Shown one piece after another: positions 32,558 through 43,054 of a stretch of DNA of 64,000 bases. Under the pieces are notes generated by a model. That model was not told where the DNA came from, did no database searches, and was given only the letters and a program-made list of their open reading frames with translations. The DNA is from Sepioteuthis lessoniana (Eukaryota > Mollusca > Cephalopoda > Myopsida > Loliginidae): positions 26,664,367 through 26,728,366 of the forward strand of contig OY757939.1 of the NCBI GenBank assembly GCA_963585895.1, read 5' to 3'. Every line of letters begins with the position of its first letter. Within the stretch, counting starts at the first letter, position 1. Made by a program: the position numbers and the translations under genes.

Positions 32558-34282
32558 GTGTTCGAAAAATCAGCTACAGAGCTCAAACAATCAAAACTAC
32601 TAAAATGCAAGCAAACACTACAAATAGCCACATTTAACGTAAGAACCTTAAATAGAATAGGACAACTACCAGAGCTAATCGCATCGGCCGAAGAACATAA
32701 GATTGACATAATATGCATACAAGAACACAGATACACGCACACCGAAGATATCAAATATCACGAAACTGGCAATGGATGGTCGCTCGTCACTGTATCCGCA
32801 TGGAAAAACTCTGTCAACGCCGCAGTAGGAGGGGTAGGATTACTTATAGGACCTAGAGCATTAAAAACGCTAAATAGCGTTGAGAAAATACAACCTAGAA
32901 TGATGGCAGCTACTTATAACGGCAACCCCAGAGCAACAATCATCTCATGCTACAGCCCCACCAATGTTAGTGAAGAAACTGAACTAGTCACCTTCTACGA
33001 TGAGTTATCCTCATTAGTGCGTAGCATCCCGAAACACAACATGTTAGTCATTGGCGGAGACATGAATGCCCAAATCGGGAATAACAGAAACAACAAATAC
33101 AGCCTCCACAACACGTCAAATAGGAATGGGCAACATCTAACAGATTTCATGATAGAAAATAAATTAGCATGCCTCAATACAAACTACCAAAAAAGGGAGA
33201 GAAAACTATGGACATACACGTACGCAAACAATACTAAAGCTCAGATAGACTACGTCCTTATAAACAAGAAATGGAAAAATAGTGCAATGAATTGCGAGGC
33301 ATACTCCTCCTTTGAGGGTGTGTCCACCGATCACCGAATAGTCACGGCGAAAATACGGTTAAGCCTACGAAAAAACGCCAAACGAACAGCGACCACCAAA
33401 CACTTTTACTGGGCCCTATTGAACAACAGAGATATAAGAGATAAATACGTATTAGAATTAAGAAACAGATTCGAAACACTACAAGAAAAGACGGAAAAAA
33501 GTACACCAAACGACGAATATGAAAATTTCGTCAATGCACACCTCGAGGCAGCAGCGAAATGCATTCCAACAAAACTCAAAACTAAATATAGAGTCCCTTG
33601 GGAAACTTTAGCGGTGAGAGAAAAACGTGCACTAGTGAAAACAGCCTCCAAAAACTATCGAAAAAACCCAACAAACACAAATGCCTTAAAACTAAAAACA
33701 GCACAATATCAATTAGCAGGCGTATATATAAAGGAACAGACAGAATACATTCAAAATCAGATAGATAAGATTAGAGACTCGGTGGAAGATAGACAATCTA
33801 GGATAGCCTGGCAAACAATAAACGAAGTGAGTAGAAGAAAGAACACAGCCAAGGCAAAAGTGAAAGCAGCAAACCAACAAGAAAGAATAAAACTGTGGAA
33901 ACAGCACTTCGAAAACTTACTAGGAAACCCACCGAAAATAACACATGAACCAATCACCAGAATAATTAGCAAACAATTAGACATTAAACTAGGACCGTTC
34001 ACACAAGAAGAACTCGACTCGGTTCTCAGAAAAATTAAAAATAGGAAAGCTGCAGGGCTGGACGAAATTCCCCCGGAAGTATGGAAGACCAGACAATTCG
34101 ATGACATACTGCTCCGACACTGCAACGCAGTATACAATCAAAATCCGATAGATAGATGGATGAAGGGATGCATACTCCCCTTCCCTAAAAAGGAGGACCT
34201 CGGATTAGCCAAAAACTACCGAGGCCTAACACTTACATCCAGAGCAGCCAAAATCTACAATGCCTACTACGAAACCGCATAG
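32558..34282 (+). pseudogene. LINE ORF, part 1: endonuclease and N-terminal reverse transcriptase
   Basis: A 574-codon open stretch, longest in the window. Residues 25-265 form an endonuclease/exonuclease/phosphatase fold with the asparagine, glutamate, GGDMN, D-Y-V-L and S-T-D-H-R motifs in order. Residues 300-480 are a lysine-rich linker. From about residue 490 the first RT blocks appear (IKNRKAAGLDEIPPEVWK, then GCILPFPKKEDLGLAKNYRGLTL, written here in two pieces). It ends early because of the frame change near 34263; the continuation is the next entry. The endonuclease would nick target DNA and prime reverse transcription. Confidence 0.88.
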
Positions 34283-35262
34283 AACCCGAAATCGACAACA
34301 TACTTAGAAAAAACCAAAATGGCTTCCGAAGAAATAGATCCACGACCTCACAAATATTAACCATCCGTAGAATCCTTGAAGGTGTACGGGCAAAAAACCT
34401 ACAAGCGACATTAATTTTTGTTGACTTTACCAAGGCCTTCGATTCCATTCACAGAGGAAATATGGAACAAATCCTACTAGCGTACGGCATACCTAAAGAA
34501 ACCGTAGCGGCAATAACGATTCTCTATAGAAACACTAAAGTAAAAGTACGATCACCAGATAGAGACACAGAATACTTCGACATTGTAGCAGGAGTACTAC
34601 AAGGGGACACGCTGGCCCCGTACCTCTTTATCATTTGTCTAGACTACGTACTTAGAACATCGATTTACAAAATCAAAGAGAATGGCTTCGAACTGACGAA
34701 GAAAAGAAGCAGAAGGTACCCCGCAACAACAATTACCCACGCCGACTACGCCGATGACATAGCGATACTGGCAAATACACATGACCAAGCCGAAACACAA
34801 CTGCTTAGTTTGGAACGAGCAGCAGCAAACATAGGCCTCTATGTTAATGCACACAAAACGGAATATATGTGCTATAATCAAACGGGGGACATCTCCACTC
34901 TAGAAGGAACCCCTCTTAAACTAGTAGACAAATTCACTTACCTAGGAAGCAGCGTCGAATCAACCGAAAAGGACATCGAAACGAGGTTAGCGAAAGCATG
35001 GAAAGCTATCAATAGGTTATCGATTATTTGGAAATCAGACCTAACCGATAAAATGAAACGCAGTTTCTTCCAGTCAGCTGTCACATCGATACTGCTATAT
35101 GGCTGCACTACATGGACGCTAAGAAAACAGCTGGAGAAGAAGTTAGACGGCAATTACACAGGAATGCTACGTGCAATCTTAAACAAGTCCTGGCGGCAAC
35201 ACCCCACAAGACACCAACTGTACGGCCACCTGCCCCCTATCACGAAAACTATTCAAGTTAGA
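34264..35262 (+). pseudogene. LINE ORF, part 2: reverse transcriptase catalytic core and thumb
   Basis: Starts in the new frame with LLRNRIEPEI and keeps the catalytic aspartates in FVDFTKAFDSI and YADDIAIL. Later blocks include FTYLGSSV and the C-terminal SILLYGCTTWTLRK. The frame continues past the TGA at 35263 as ARHAGHCWRSRDELIRDVLL, LWTPTHGRAKAGRPARTY and QLCEDTGC, after which the element is cut off. The TGA is best explained as CGA to TGA, a CpG-type transition. Only two visible lesions suggest a fairly young copy. Confidence 0.85.
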
Positions 35263-35405
35263 TGAGCCAGACATGCAGGACACTGCTGGAGAAGCAGGGA
35301 CGAACTCATAAGAGATGTACTCTTATGGACCCCCACACATGGCCGTGCAAAAGCAGGACGACCAGCACGAACATACATTCAGCAGCTATGTGAGGATACG
35401 GGATG

Positions 35406-35530
35406 TTTTTTGTATACTGTTATATAAAGTATTTCTAACTAAACAACTATAATTTGCATACAATGAAATGGTTTCAAGTATTTCTATTAAACACTCATAA
35501 TTTTTATGCTTTCAAATGATTACTTCATTT
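35406..35530 (-). repeat. Repeat-C Sub-2 body fragment
   Basis: CAATGAAATGGTTTCAAGTA and neighbours directly abut the truncated 3' end of the RTE LINE. Confidence 0.5.
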
Positions 35531-35534
35531 GTTG

Positions 35535-35765
35535 GTTAAGTTTGTTTTATAGCATATCAACCCTTTGGGGTTATTTAAAGCCCAAATCATCCTTGTCAGA
35601 GAACCGTAATGTTACTACTTAACTCATAACTGGAGTGGGGGTTATACTTTTTTCAAAGGTATTATACCGAAAGTACGAGTAATAACCCGACTGGAGTTTG
35701 AACTCGCAAACTACAAAGTCACAGAAGACGGGCACTTCAACCATTATGGTACAGGGACTTCCCCC
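35535..35765 (-). mobile_element. SINE-B
   Basis: Tail AGCATATCAACCCTTTGGGG, B box complement GAGTTTGAACTCGC, A box region CATTATGGTACAGGGACTT. Lies within a repeat-C-rich stretch. Confidence 0.82.
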
Positions 35766-35844
35766 AGTCAATTTCTTAATCACAGTTATAACGTTTCCGG
35801 TAATTCATAAAAATAATAAACAATTCGATATTTAATTAACCATT

Positions 35845-35985
35845 CCTAATACAAATAATTTACAGTTACATAGCATCAAGTATTTCTGTCGAATACGAAT
35901 AGTTCTTAAACAGATCTACTGGACCTTTAGATGGGACCCTAACAAGTGCTACCGCTCCGGGTCAGAGTGAAATTAGGACATCTCC
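35845..35985 (-). repeat. Repeat-C fragment
   Basis: Sub-2 body and the first half of the conserved block (GTGCTACCGCTCCGGGTCAG). Confidence 0.65.
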
Positions 35986-36061
35986 AGAATATGCAATTTA
36001 GTATAATATTCATGACAATCTTTTTTTTTTATGAAGAAGAAGTGGGGTGGATATATCTCTG

Positions 36062-37265
36062 CAGGTTGATTGGGTTTTATTGCATATCAACCATTGTTGG
36101 TTATCTAATGTCAAATCCTCTTTATGCATATATATCAAATGTATACGGTTTTGTTTGGTTGGGTTTGATGGCATATCATCCATTGTAGTTCATTTAATGC
36201 AACATCCTATTTATAAATATATTTTGAATATATGATTTATAAAGATATTTTCTTGTTAACATTTTTAAAACGAGCCTGTGCTCACTTTTTAGCACAGAGT
36301 TAAATGTTTTCGGGTATTGCTATGTAACAGTAAGAATTCAACATCAGTCATTCGTTTACACACATTTTAATGGATATAGATATATGATTTGTAACTGAAT
36401 ATATTGTAAGTCATTTCATTTTTAAATCAGTTACAAATAGTTTGTTTTCACACGAGTATTACTATTGTGTCTACACAGTTATATGGTATCAATTACTGTT
36501 ATCTAATACACATAATTCTATTAAATTTTAATCTTGCTTGCAAATAGAAACGTGGTTACAAGTTCTGCTTTTTAATACTAATTATTCAATTCAACACTAT
36601 TCATTCATTTGCACGCTGTTTGAGAGTTTCAAGGTTTAGTTGAGTTGTTTTTAATGGCATATGAACATTTGTAGGTTATTTAATGCCAAGCCATTCTCCT
36701 AGAAGAACAGTAGTGGTATTATTTAATCTATGCTGGAAGGATATGGGGGTTCATACCTTTCCCAAGGGTATTTTTCCGAAAGTGAAAGTAATAGTGCGAC
36801 TGGAGTTCGAACTCGCTGTCCATCTTTTTAACTATTACACCACGAGGACATCCCCCTCAAAGAGTTTCAAATATTGCTATGTATAACTTATAATTCTAGT
36901 CAATTCTAATCTTGTTTGCAGACAGTAAAGTGGTAACCAGTTTTGTTTTTTAACACTAGTTATTCAATTCAACACTATTCATTCATTTGCACAAAATTAA
37001 AGGATCTCAAGTATTGTTATGTATCACTAATAATCCAATTCGAAATAATTCAAAAACATCAGTCATTACACACATCTAAATGATTTTACAGTAATATTTC
37101 TAACAATTCAATTTAGAGTAAGTCATTTGTTTGCACACTGTATAAATGTCTCATTGTTCTACTTGACTTATAAGATAGGGCACTATCAAGTACCACTGCT
37201 CCGGGTCAGAGTGGATCAGGGAGCAATGGCAATGAAGTCTCCTCAAATATCCATGGCTGGAGCCT
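36062..37265 (-). repeat. Two repeat-C copies, the second interrupted by SINE-B
   Basis: 36062-36145 is a lone tail (CAACCATTGTTGGTTATCTA). A new tail starts at 36150 (GGCATATCATCCATTGTAG), with body to 36630 and 36865-37180, then a shortened conserved block (CCGGGTCAGAGTGGATCAGG). SINE-B sits at 36635-36860. Confidence 0.8.
36635..36860 (-). mobile_element. SINE-B inserted in repeat-C
   Basis: Tail ATGGCATATGAACATTTGTA, B box complement GAGTTCGAACTCGC, and CACCACGAGGACATCC. The anticodon region is deleted. Flanked by a short duplication around AGAGTTTCAA (36621 and 36869). Confidence 0.83.
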
Positions 37266-37489
37266 GGCCATCTATCTGATGGAGTTATCCCAGGTCGCGT
37301 CATACCAAAGACATTAAAATGGTACTTGGTATCTCCTCGCTTAATTCTCAGCAATATAAGGTATGTATTGAGGGTAAAGTGGAGCAATCCAGAGGAGTAG
37401 TGCCCTCCCCTACACCTCGATGTAGTTGCTATTGAAAAGGGAACCTTCTGGTCGCCTTCGACTACGGTCGCCTACTTTACTTTTACTTT
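37265..37489 (+). mobile_element. SINE-A, head truncated
   Basis: Starts in the B-box region at TTATCCCAGGTCGCG and runs to GACTACGGTCGCCTACTTTAC with a (TTTAC)n-type tail. Directly follows repeat-C and precedes the hairpin element at 37490. Confidence 0.8.
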
Positions 37490-37612
37490 ATTTTACTCCT
37501 ACACGGATTTCTTTCGTGTTATTACTGTCTGACGAGAGAGATAACACGCTAGAAACACGTGTTGGAGTAAAATAAATTCTTGAAAAAACAAATCTCTTTG
37601 TGGGCCTATTCA
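37490..37612. repeat. Hairpin MITE-like element, partial, next to SINE-A
   Basis: Inner stem CGTGTTAT (37515-37522) / ATAACACG (37541-37548) around an 18 bp loop, within an outer stem ACTCCTACACG / CGTGTTGGAGT. Right arm continues AATAAATTCTTG...AACAAATCTCT to GGGCCTATTCAC. Left arm is replaced by a SINE-A copy. Same family as the element at 43055. Confidence 0.7.
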
Positions 37613-37724
37613 CACACATATATATATATATAGTTTTCTATATTTATAAAAAAGTGGTTTATGGTTCTTAGGAGCTCACTTGGTGAGTTAATGGAGGCCC
37701 AAATATTGCACTATTGTGAAAGCA

Positions 37725-37727
37725 TTT

Positions 37728-37773
<46 letters not shown>

Positions 37774-37774
37774 T
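37725..37774. repeat. CA then TA microsatellite
   Basis: About 13 CA units and 11 TA units. Confidence 0.96.
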
Positions 37775-37779
37775 ACACG

Positions 37780-38320
37780 GCACAGTCTGTCACCCTGGTT
37801 TTCTTGCATTCAGCTATCGTCGGACAGAGGGATTTTAAAAAAAATACTATTAATATGGTGAGTTTTTTGTTCGAAAAGTGGGGGTTATTTGTATGTGTCT
37901 CTAAATTTGTGTGTTATTGAATGTTAGTATGCTTCTGTATGTGGTATGGCGCGCACATACGTATATACGTATGTTTTTGTATGTACTGGCATACATCTTA
38001 ATATATTTAAACATATTTCCGCTGTCTGATAGAGGGACGGAGTGGGACGAAAGAAGAGAGTGTGAGAAGAGAACAACGGGTGAGGGGTGAGAGAAAGGGA
38101 TTATTGCAATCAGAATTTCTTTTTCTTTGTAACTGTATGGTAGCTAAAGGTTTATTTTGATTTGAATTTGAAATGTGTTTTTGGTGGGATTTTGTTGAAT
38201 GATGAAGATGATGAAGATGATGATGCTTTGAATTAAAATCATGATCACCTTACCCTTTTTTTAAAATGTGGTATGGTATTTATGGGCAGGTAATAAAAAT
38301 GATAGGTTGTAGGTACCTTT
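37780..38320. other. Unannotated intronic stretch
   Basis: Short GATGAA units at 38200-38225; otherwise nothing recognised. Confidence 0.4.
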
Positions 38321-38324
38321 TGCA

Positions 38325-38353
38325 ATAATAATAATAATAATAATAATAATAAT
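38325..38353. repeat. AAT microsatellite, LINE target
   Basis: Nine AAT units directly at the 5' limit of LINE copy 1. Confidence 0.96.
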
Positions 38354-40511
38354 CACAAAGATCAGTTACCTAATATATATGGACGACATCAAACTATTTG
38401 CAAAAAAGGAAAAAGAACTAATATATGCAGTTAGAATATACAGTTAAGACATAGGGATGGAATTTGGTATAGAAAATGTGCCATGCTAGTAATGAAAAGC
38501 GGCAAACGACATCTGACGGATGGATTGAACTACCAAATCAAGATAAGATTACAACTCTTGGAGAAATGGAAACGTACAAATATTTGGTCATCTTGGGGGC
38601 TGACACCATTAAACAAGTGGAGATGAAAGAAAAAATCAAGAAAGAATAACTCAGGATAACCAGATAGCTACTCGAGACAAAACTATCGAGCAGAAACCTA
38701 ATCAAATGAATAAATCTCTGGGCTGTACTCCTCATTAGATATTCGGGACCCTTTTTGAAGTGGGCCAGAGATAAACTTAAATAAATGGACCAAAGAACAA
38801 GATAACTAATGACCATGCATAAGGCATTATATCCCAGAGATGACGTTGACAGACTATATGTATCAAGAAAGGATGGGAGGAAGAGGACTTACCCGCATTG
38901 AAGACAGCGTAGACACATCAATACAAAGATTTGAGGACTACATAGAAAATCAGGAAAGAGGATGGATTACAGCTACCAGAAACCATACTGACAACACGAA
39001 AACCAACAGAATGACCATAACTAAAAGACAAAAATTGGAAGAAAAACAACTCTATGGGTTTTTTAAACGACTAATAAGCAACATGTCACTCGAGAAACCT
39101 GGACGTGGCTAAGAAAAGGAAACCTTCAGAGAGAAGCAGAATATCTCCTAATTGCAGCACAAGACAACGCCATAAAAATCAATCATATCAAAGCGAGAAT
39201 AAATAAGACGCAACAAAGCAGCAAATATAGATTATGTGTTGATAGAGACGAAATCATCAATCACATAATAAGCGAAAGCAGCAAATTAGCACAAAAGGAG
39301 TATAAGACTCGACACGACAGGGTGGACAAAGTGATCCACTGGGAGATATGAAAGAAATTTAAATTTGACCCTACGAACAAATGGTATTCGCACAACCCAG
39401 CATCTCTCCCAGAGAATGACACACATAAACTCCTATGGGACTTTGATATACAAACGGATCACATGATCTTGGCCAGAAGACCAGACCTTATAATAATCAA
39501 CAAAAAAGAGGACTCGTTAAATTGTTGACTTTGCTGTCCCGTCTGACCACAGAATAAAACCGAAGGAAAAGGAAAAGAAGGATAAGTACTTGCTAGGGAA
39601 TTGAAAAATTTATGGAACATGAGGGTGTCAATTATACCAATCATGATATATGCTTTTAGTACTGTCACTAAAGGATAATTGAAAGGAACTGGAGGACTTG
39701 CAGGTAGGAGGCAATTGGAGATCATCCAAACTACTGTTGTATATTGATCTATGACCCGTCCGGGCTGTCAAAATAGGAAATGCACCTATGTAAATAACAG
39801 GTGCACCCAGTCGAAGAATAATCAAGATATTATAGCCTTGACCGTGGACAGGTTGAATGAGTGCCAAATTGTGACACCCACAAGAAGGCGTGGGTGGAAC
39901 TATTATATAAATCGGTGCAGACAGGAAGTCAGTTAGTTTGAAGACCAGACCAGTTGTAGAAAAGATGCAGGAGAGAAAGCCATCACTCAGCATAGGGAGC
40001 CCTCAGATCCGCGATTGAGCAGTTTGGAGACCAGACCAGTTGGAGACAAGATGCGGTAGAGAAAGTTAGCACCCAGCAGAGGGAGCCCAGTTGGTGAGAA
40101 GATGCTGGATTGAGGAACATGTCCCAGAGAGGCTGGGCCCCCAGGCACCCGGTTGAGCAGCCCAGGAGAACGGGAAAGAAACGCTGATGGCTATAAGAGT
40201 GGGGATTAATAATTTGCATTTCTGTTCGGTCTCCAACTCCCTCTCACAACCAACCCTTTCAAATAAAGTGAGAGGTATATTTTTCTAAGAACTGTGTCGC
40301 TCGTCTATTATTGTGTCGTCGTTATGATTCTGCATGCATATGTAAATGTATATGTATTATGTGTTTGTATAGATGGTTGTGACTATACAACACTACAACA
40401 TTACTGAGAACGGCCAGAATACTGAGTCATGGAGACTTGAGGAGACTTGCTGTCACTCAAACTCCTGTGAAAGACTATCACCTAAAATTGAGGTGAAAAA
40501 CTCTCAAAGAG
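38354..40511 (+). mobile_element. 5'-truncated LINE with restriction-like endonuclease (R2/R4-like superfamily), copy 1
   Basis: Begins right after an AAT microsatellite with the reverse transcriptase block YMDDIKLFAKKEKEL and continues with RIYS-DIGMEFGIE, then a degraded C-terminal part recognisable by comparison with copy 2: a zinc-knuckle region (cysteine partly lost), then TDHMILARRPDLIIINKK, the P-D motif of a restriction-like endonuclease. Many stops and frame changes. Split by a solo LTR at 39735-40392; the LINE resumes at 40393 and ends in TAA repeats. Placement in the R4/Dong-like group is inferred from the P-D-x14-D pattern expected in the intact family and the TAA-repeat target. 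Confidence 0.8.
39735..40392. mobile_element. Solo LTR of an LTR retrotransposon (fossil), inserted in a LINE
   Basis: 658 bp beginning TGTTGTATA and ending TATACAACA, a perfect 9 bp terminal inverted repeat, flanked by a 4 bp target duplication CTAC (39731-39734 and 40393-40396). Removing it restores continuity of the surrounding LINE relative to copy 2. Inside are two imperfect tandem units of about 80 bp, each containing a GAAGACCAGACCAGTTG-like stretch, as in LTR promoter regions, and an AATAAA signal near 40265. No internal coding region remains. Superfamily (Ty3/Gypsy, BEL or other) is not resolved. It is younger than the LINE it interrupts. Confidence 0.85.
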
Positions 40512-40545
40512 TAAATAATAATAATGATAATATTAATAATAATAT
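40512..40545. repeat. AAT repeat joining two LINE copies
   Basis: Interrupted AAT units, with copy 1 ending at its left and copy 2 starting at its right. Confidence 0.93.
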
Positions 40546-41696
40546 GGACTGTGCCCCTAGTCAGATATTCGGGACCATTTCTGAAGTGGACCAGAGAGGA
40601 ACTTAAGCAAATGGACTAAAGATCAAGAAAACTAATGACCATGCATAAGGCATTACACCCCAGAGACGACGTTGACAGACTATATGTAGCTAGAAAAGAG
40701 GGAGGAAGAGGACTTGCCAGCATTGAAGACACCGTTGACGCATCGATTCAACGGCTCGAAGACTACATAGAAAAACATGAACAAGGACTAATAACAACCA
40801 TTAGAAACGATACGGACAACACGATAAACGAAAGAATGACAACAACTAGGAAACAAAAATGGGAAGGAAAACAACTCTATGGCCGCTTTAAACGTCTAAT
40901 AAACAACATCTCTCACCAGAAAATCTGGACCTGGATAAGAAAAGGAAACTTTATGAGAGAAACGGAATCCTTCCTAATGGCAGCACAAGACAACCCCATA
41001 AGAACCAATCATATCAAGGCGAGAATAGATAAGATGCAACAAAACAGTAAATGTAGGCTACCCGGTGACAGAGACGAAACGATCAATCACATAATAAGCG
41101 AATGCGGCAAATTAGCACAGAAGGAGTATAAGGCGAGACACGACTGGGTAGGCAAGGTGATCCACTGGAAAATGTGCAGGAAATTTCAATTCGACCATAC
41201 AAACAAATGGTATATGCACAACCCAGCACCTGCCCTAAAAAATGACTCGCATAAACTCCTATGGGACTTTAGCATACAAACGGATCACCTAATCCCGGCC
41301 AGAAGACCAGAAAATAATCAACAAAAAAAAAAAAAAAAAGAAAGAAAAGAGAATCTGTAAAATTGTCGACTTTGCTGTCCCGGCAGACCAATCTGAAGGA
41401 AAGTGATAAGAAGGATAAGTACCTCGACCTTGCTAGAGAATTAAAAAAAATAAATTTTGGAACATGAAAGTAACGATTGTGCCAATTGTAATTGGTGCGT
41501 TAGGCACAATAACTAAAGGATTATTAAAAGGCCTGGAAGACTTGGAAGTTGGTGGACGGGTAGAGACTATCCAAACGACAGCATTGCTAAGAACGGTCAG
41601 AATCCTGAGACGAGTCCTGGAGACTTGAGGAGACTTGCTGTCACTCAAATTCCAGTGAAATTTCAGCTGACACTGATGTGAAAGATTCTAAAGGAG
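40541..41696 (+). mobile_element. Restriction-like-endonuclease LINE, copy 2 (C-terminal half)
   Basis: Starts inside the AAT repeat ending copy 1 and runs to a long AAT repeat at 41697. A 241-codon frame (40635-41360) encodes HKALHPRDDVDRLYVARKEG, IWTWIRKGNFMRE, the zinc-knuckle-like region CRLPGDRDETINHIISEC (second cysteine changed to proline) and TDHLIPARRPE, where the P-D endonuclease motif is altered. After an A-rich slip the frame goes on with CKIVDFAVPADQ and MKVTIVPIVIGALGTITKG, ending close to the tail. Far better preserved than copy 1, so probably younger, and consistent with insertion into the older copy's tail. Confidence 0.85.
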
Positions 41697-41752
<56 letters not shown>

Positions 41753-41755
41753 TCC
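41697..41755. repeat. AAT microsatellite, LINE tail
   Basis: About 18 TAA units after GGAGTA, the 3' end of LINE copy 2. Confidence 0.96.
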
Positions 41756-42069
41756 TAATAATATTGAAATAATAATAGAATAATAAAATTAATAATTATG
41801 ATCATAATGGTCTTTTACAATACTTATGGGTGTTTCTAATGCAATAATGTGAAAAAAATAGTGCTTATAATTCTTGACAATAGTAAAATATTACTAACTT
41901 TTGCTGGCAATTCTTGTGGGTGTTCATAATGTGGTTATGTGAAGAAAATGGCACTTACGGTGCTTCTGTTGCATAATTACTATGGTTTCAGTAATGGGTG
42001 ATGGATGGTGTGGCAATCAGAAAAGTGTAGGAAAAACAGGTGGAATATGGTGAAAGGAGAAGGAGGAAG

Positions 42070-42138
42070 CTTTAGTAAGTAATGTGTGTGTGTGCGTGTG
42101 TGTGTGTTTGTGTATGTGTGTGTGTGTGTATTTGTGTG
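42070..42138. repeat. TG-rich microsatellite
   Basis: Interrupted TG units ending at a SINE-A 3' piece; similar TG units resume at 42225-42270. Confidence 0.93.
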
Positions 42139-42215
42139 CCCTCCTCTAAACTTCGGCGTAGAAGTTATGGAAAAGGGAGCCTTCTGGTCGCCCTCGACAA
42201 CGGTCGCCTACAAAT
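42139..42215 (+). mobile_element. SINE-A, 3' end only
   Basis: About 75 bp from GCCCTCCTCTAAACTTCGG to GACAACGGTCGCCTACAAA, set in a TG-rich tract. Confidence 0.75.
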
Positions 42216-42580
42216 GATATGTTTGTGAGTATGCGTGCGTTTGTGTGTGTAAGTGCACGTGTGTGTAAAAAGGAATTGGATTAAGAATTCAAAAACTAAT
42301 GTAAAATACAAAATGGTGTATCACTACTATCAGTTTCACGCTTGCAAAATCCCCAGGGTGGGTGAGACAAGATTTTGATGTGTGCATGGGGGTAAATATA
42401 TGTATTCACTCCCTCCACACGAGCAAGGACAATTTTTGGTGGAGATTAACAGGTTTTCCTTCTCCTAGATCGGTTGCCATATCATAGTTAAAGGGTTTAG
42501 TCTGCCCTACTATTTGTCGATAGCTGGATGGATAATAGTTGGATTTATATTTTTCCCAGGGACGTTAGCGCTATGTGAAA

Positions 42581-42581
<1 letters not shown>

Positions 42582-42621
<40 letters not shown>

Positions 42622-42695
42622 AGAGTATAATTAGTGTTTTATTTCATTGAGAATGTGAATGATAAAAACAAATTGAACCGAATTCTTTCTCTCTC

Positions 42696-42738
<43 letters not shown>

Positions 42739-42740
42739 GT
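42582..42740. repeat. Two TA microsatellites
   Basis: 42582-42617 and 42698-42737, about 18 and 20 units. Confidence 0.95.
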
Positions 42741-42754
42741 ATGTATGCATAATG

Positions 42755-42872
42755 TCTTGGATATGACACTAATCTGTGTCTAGTAGAGTACTCCTTCATT
42801 CACACTACTCCAAGGTCCACTCTTACCTGCAGTCGTAATTCCTGTTAGGGGTCCCATCTATGGTCCTGATAG
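42755..42872 (+). repeat. Repeat-C conserved-block fragment, plus orientation
   Basis: GTCTTGGATATGACACTAAT and AAGGTCCACTCTTACCTGC; bounded by a TA microsatellite on the left. Confidence 0.7.
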
Positions 42873-43054
42873 TTGAGATATCGCAGACAAATAGTCAACG
42901 GGGTTTAGAGAATGTCAGGTAAACACCTTTGCCATAATCAGTCTAGGTCTTTGCGTCTCCGCTACACTTTGTCTAGCTTAATTATCTGCGCTCTATCATC
43001 AATACTGAACACTTTATTGATAGATATTGCAAACTACATATATATAAGTGAATA

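Larger units (their letters stand above)
32340..35406 (+). mobile_element. RTE-type LINE, near full length, 3' truncated
   Basis: A plus-strand non-LTR retrotransposon inside the last contactin intron, antisense to the gene. The frame from about 32500 carries an AP-type endonuclease (TFNVRTLN near 32630, QEHRYTH, GGDMNAQIG near 33055, AQIDYVLI, STDHRIV) and then reverse transcriptase motifs (TLIFVDFTKAFDSIHRG near 34410, GVLQGDTLAPYLFIICLD, HADYADDIAIL near 34745). The coding start is uncertain because open frame extends upstream of 32558. One base appears lost near 34263, shifting the frame, and a TGA at 35263 replaces what looks like an arginine codon. The 3' end stops after ATACGGGATGT and lacks the last part of the ORF and the TGATGA tail seen in other copies here. 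RTE clade is inferred from layout and tail type. Confidence 0.9.

Noticed and set aside
37501-37575. Hammerhead ribozyme in the hairpin element (CTGACGAG ... GAAAC)
   Set aside because: The bases between the two motifs pair with flanking sequence, and the expected stem II does not form.
41697-41755. CRISPR-like or other spaced repeat array
   Set aside because: Pure trinucleotide repeat without spacers; no CRISPR array exists anywhere in the window.
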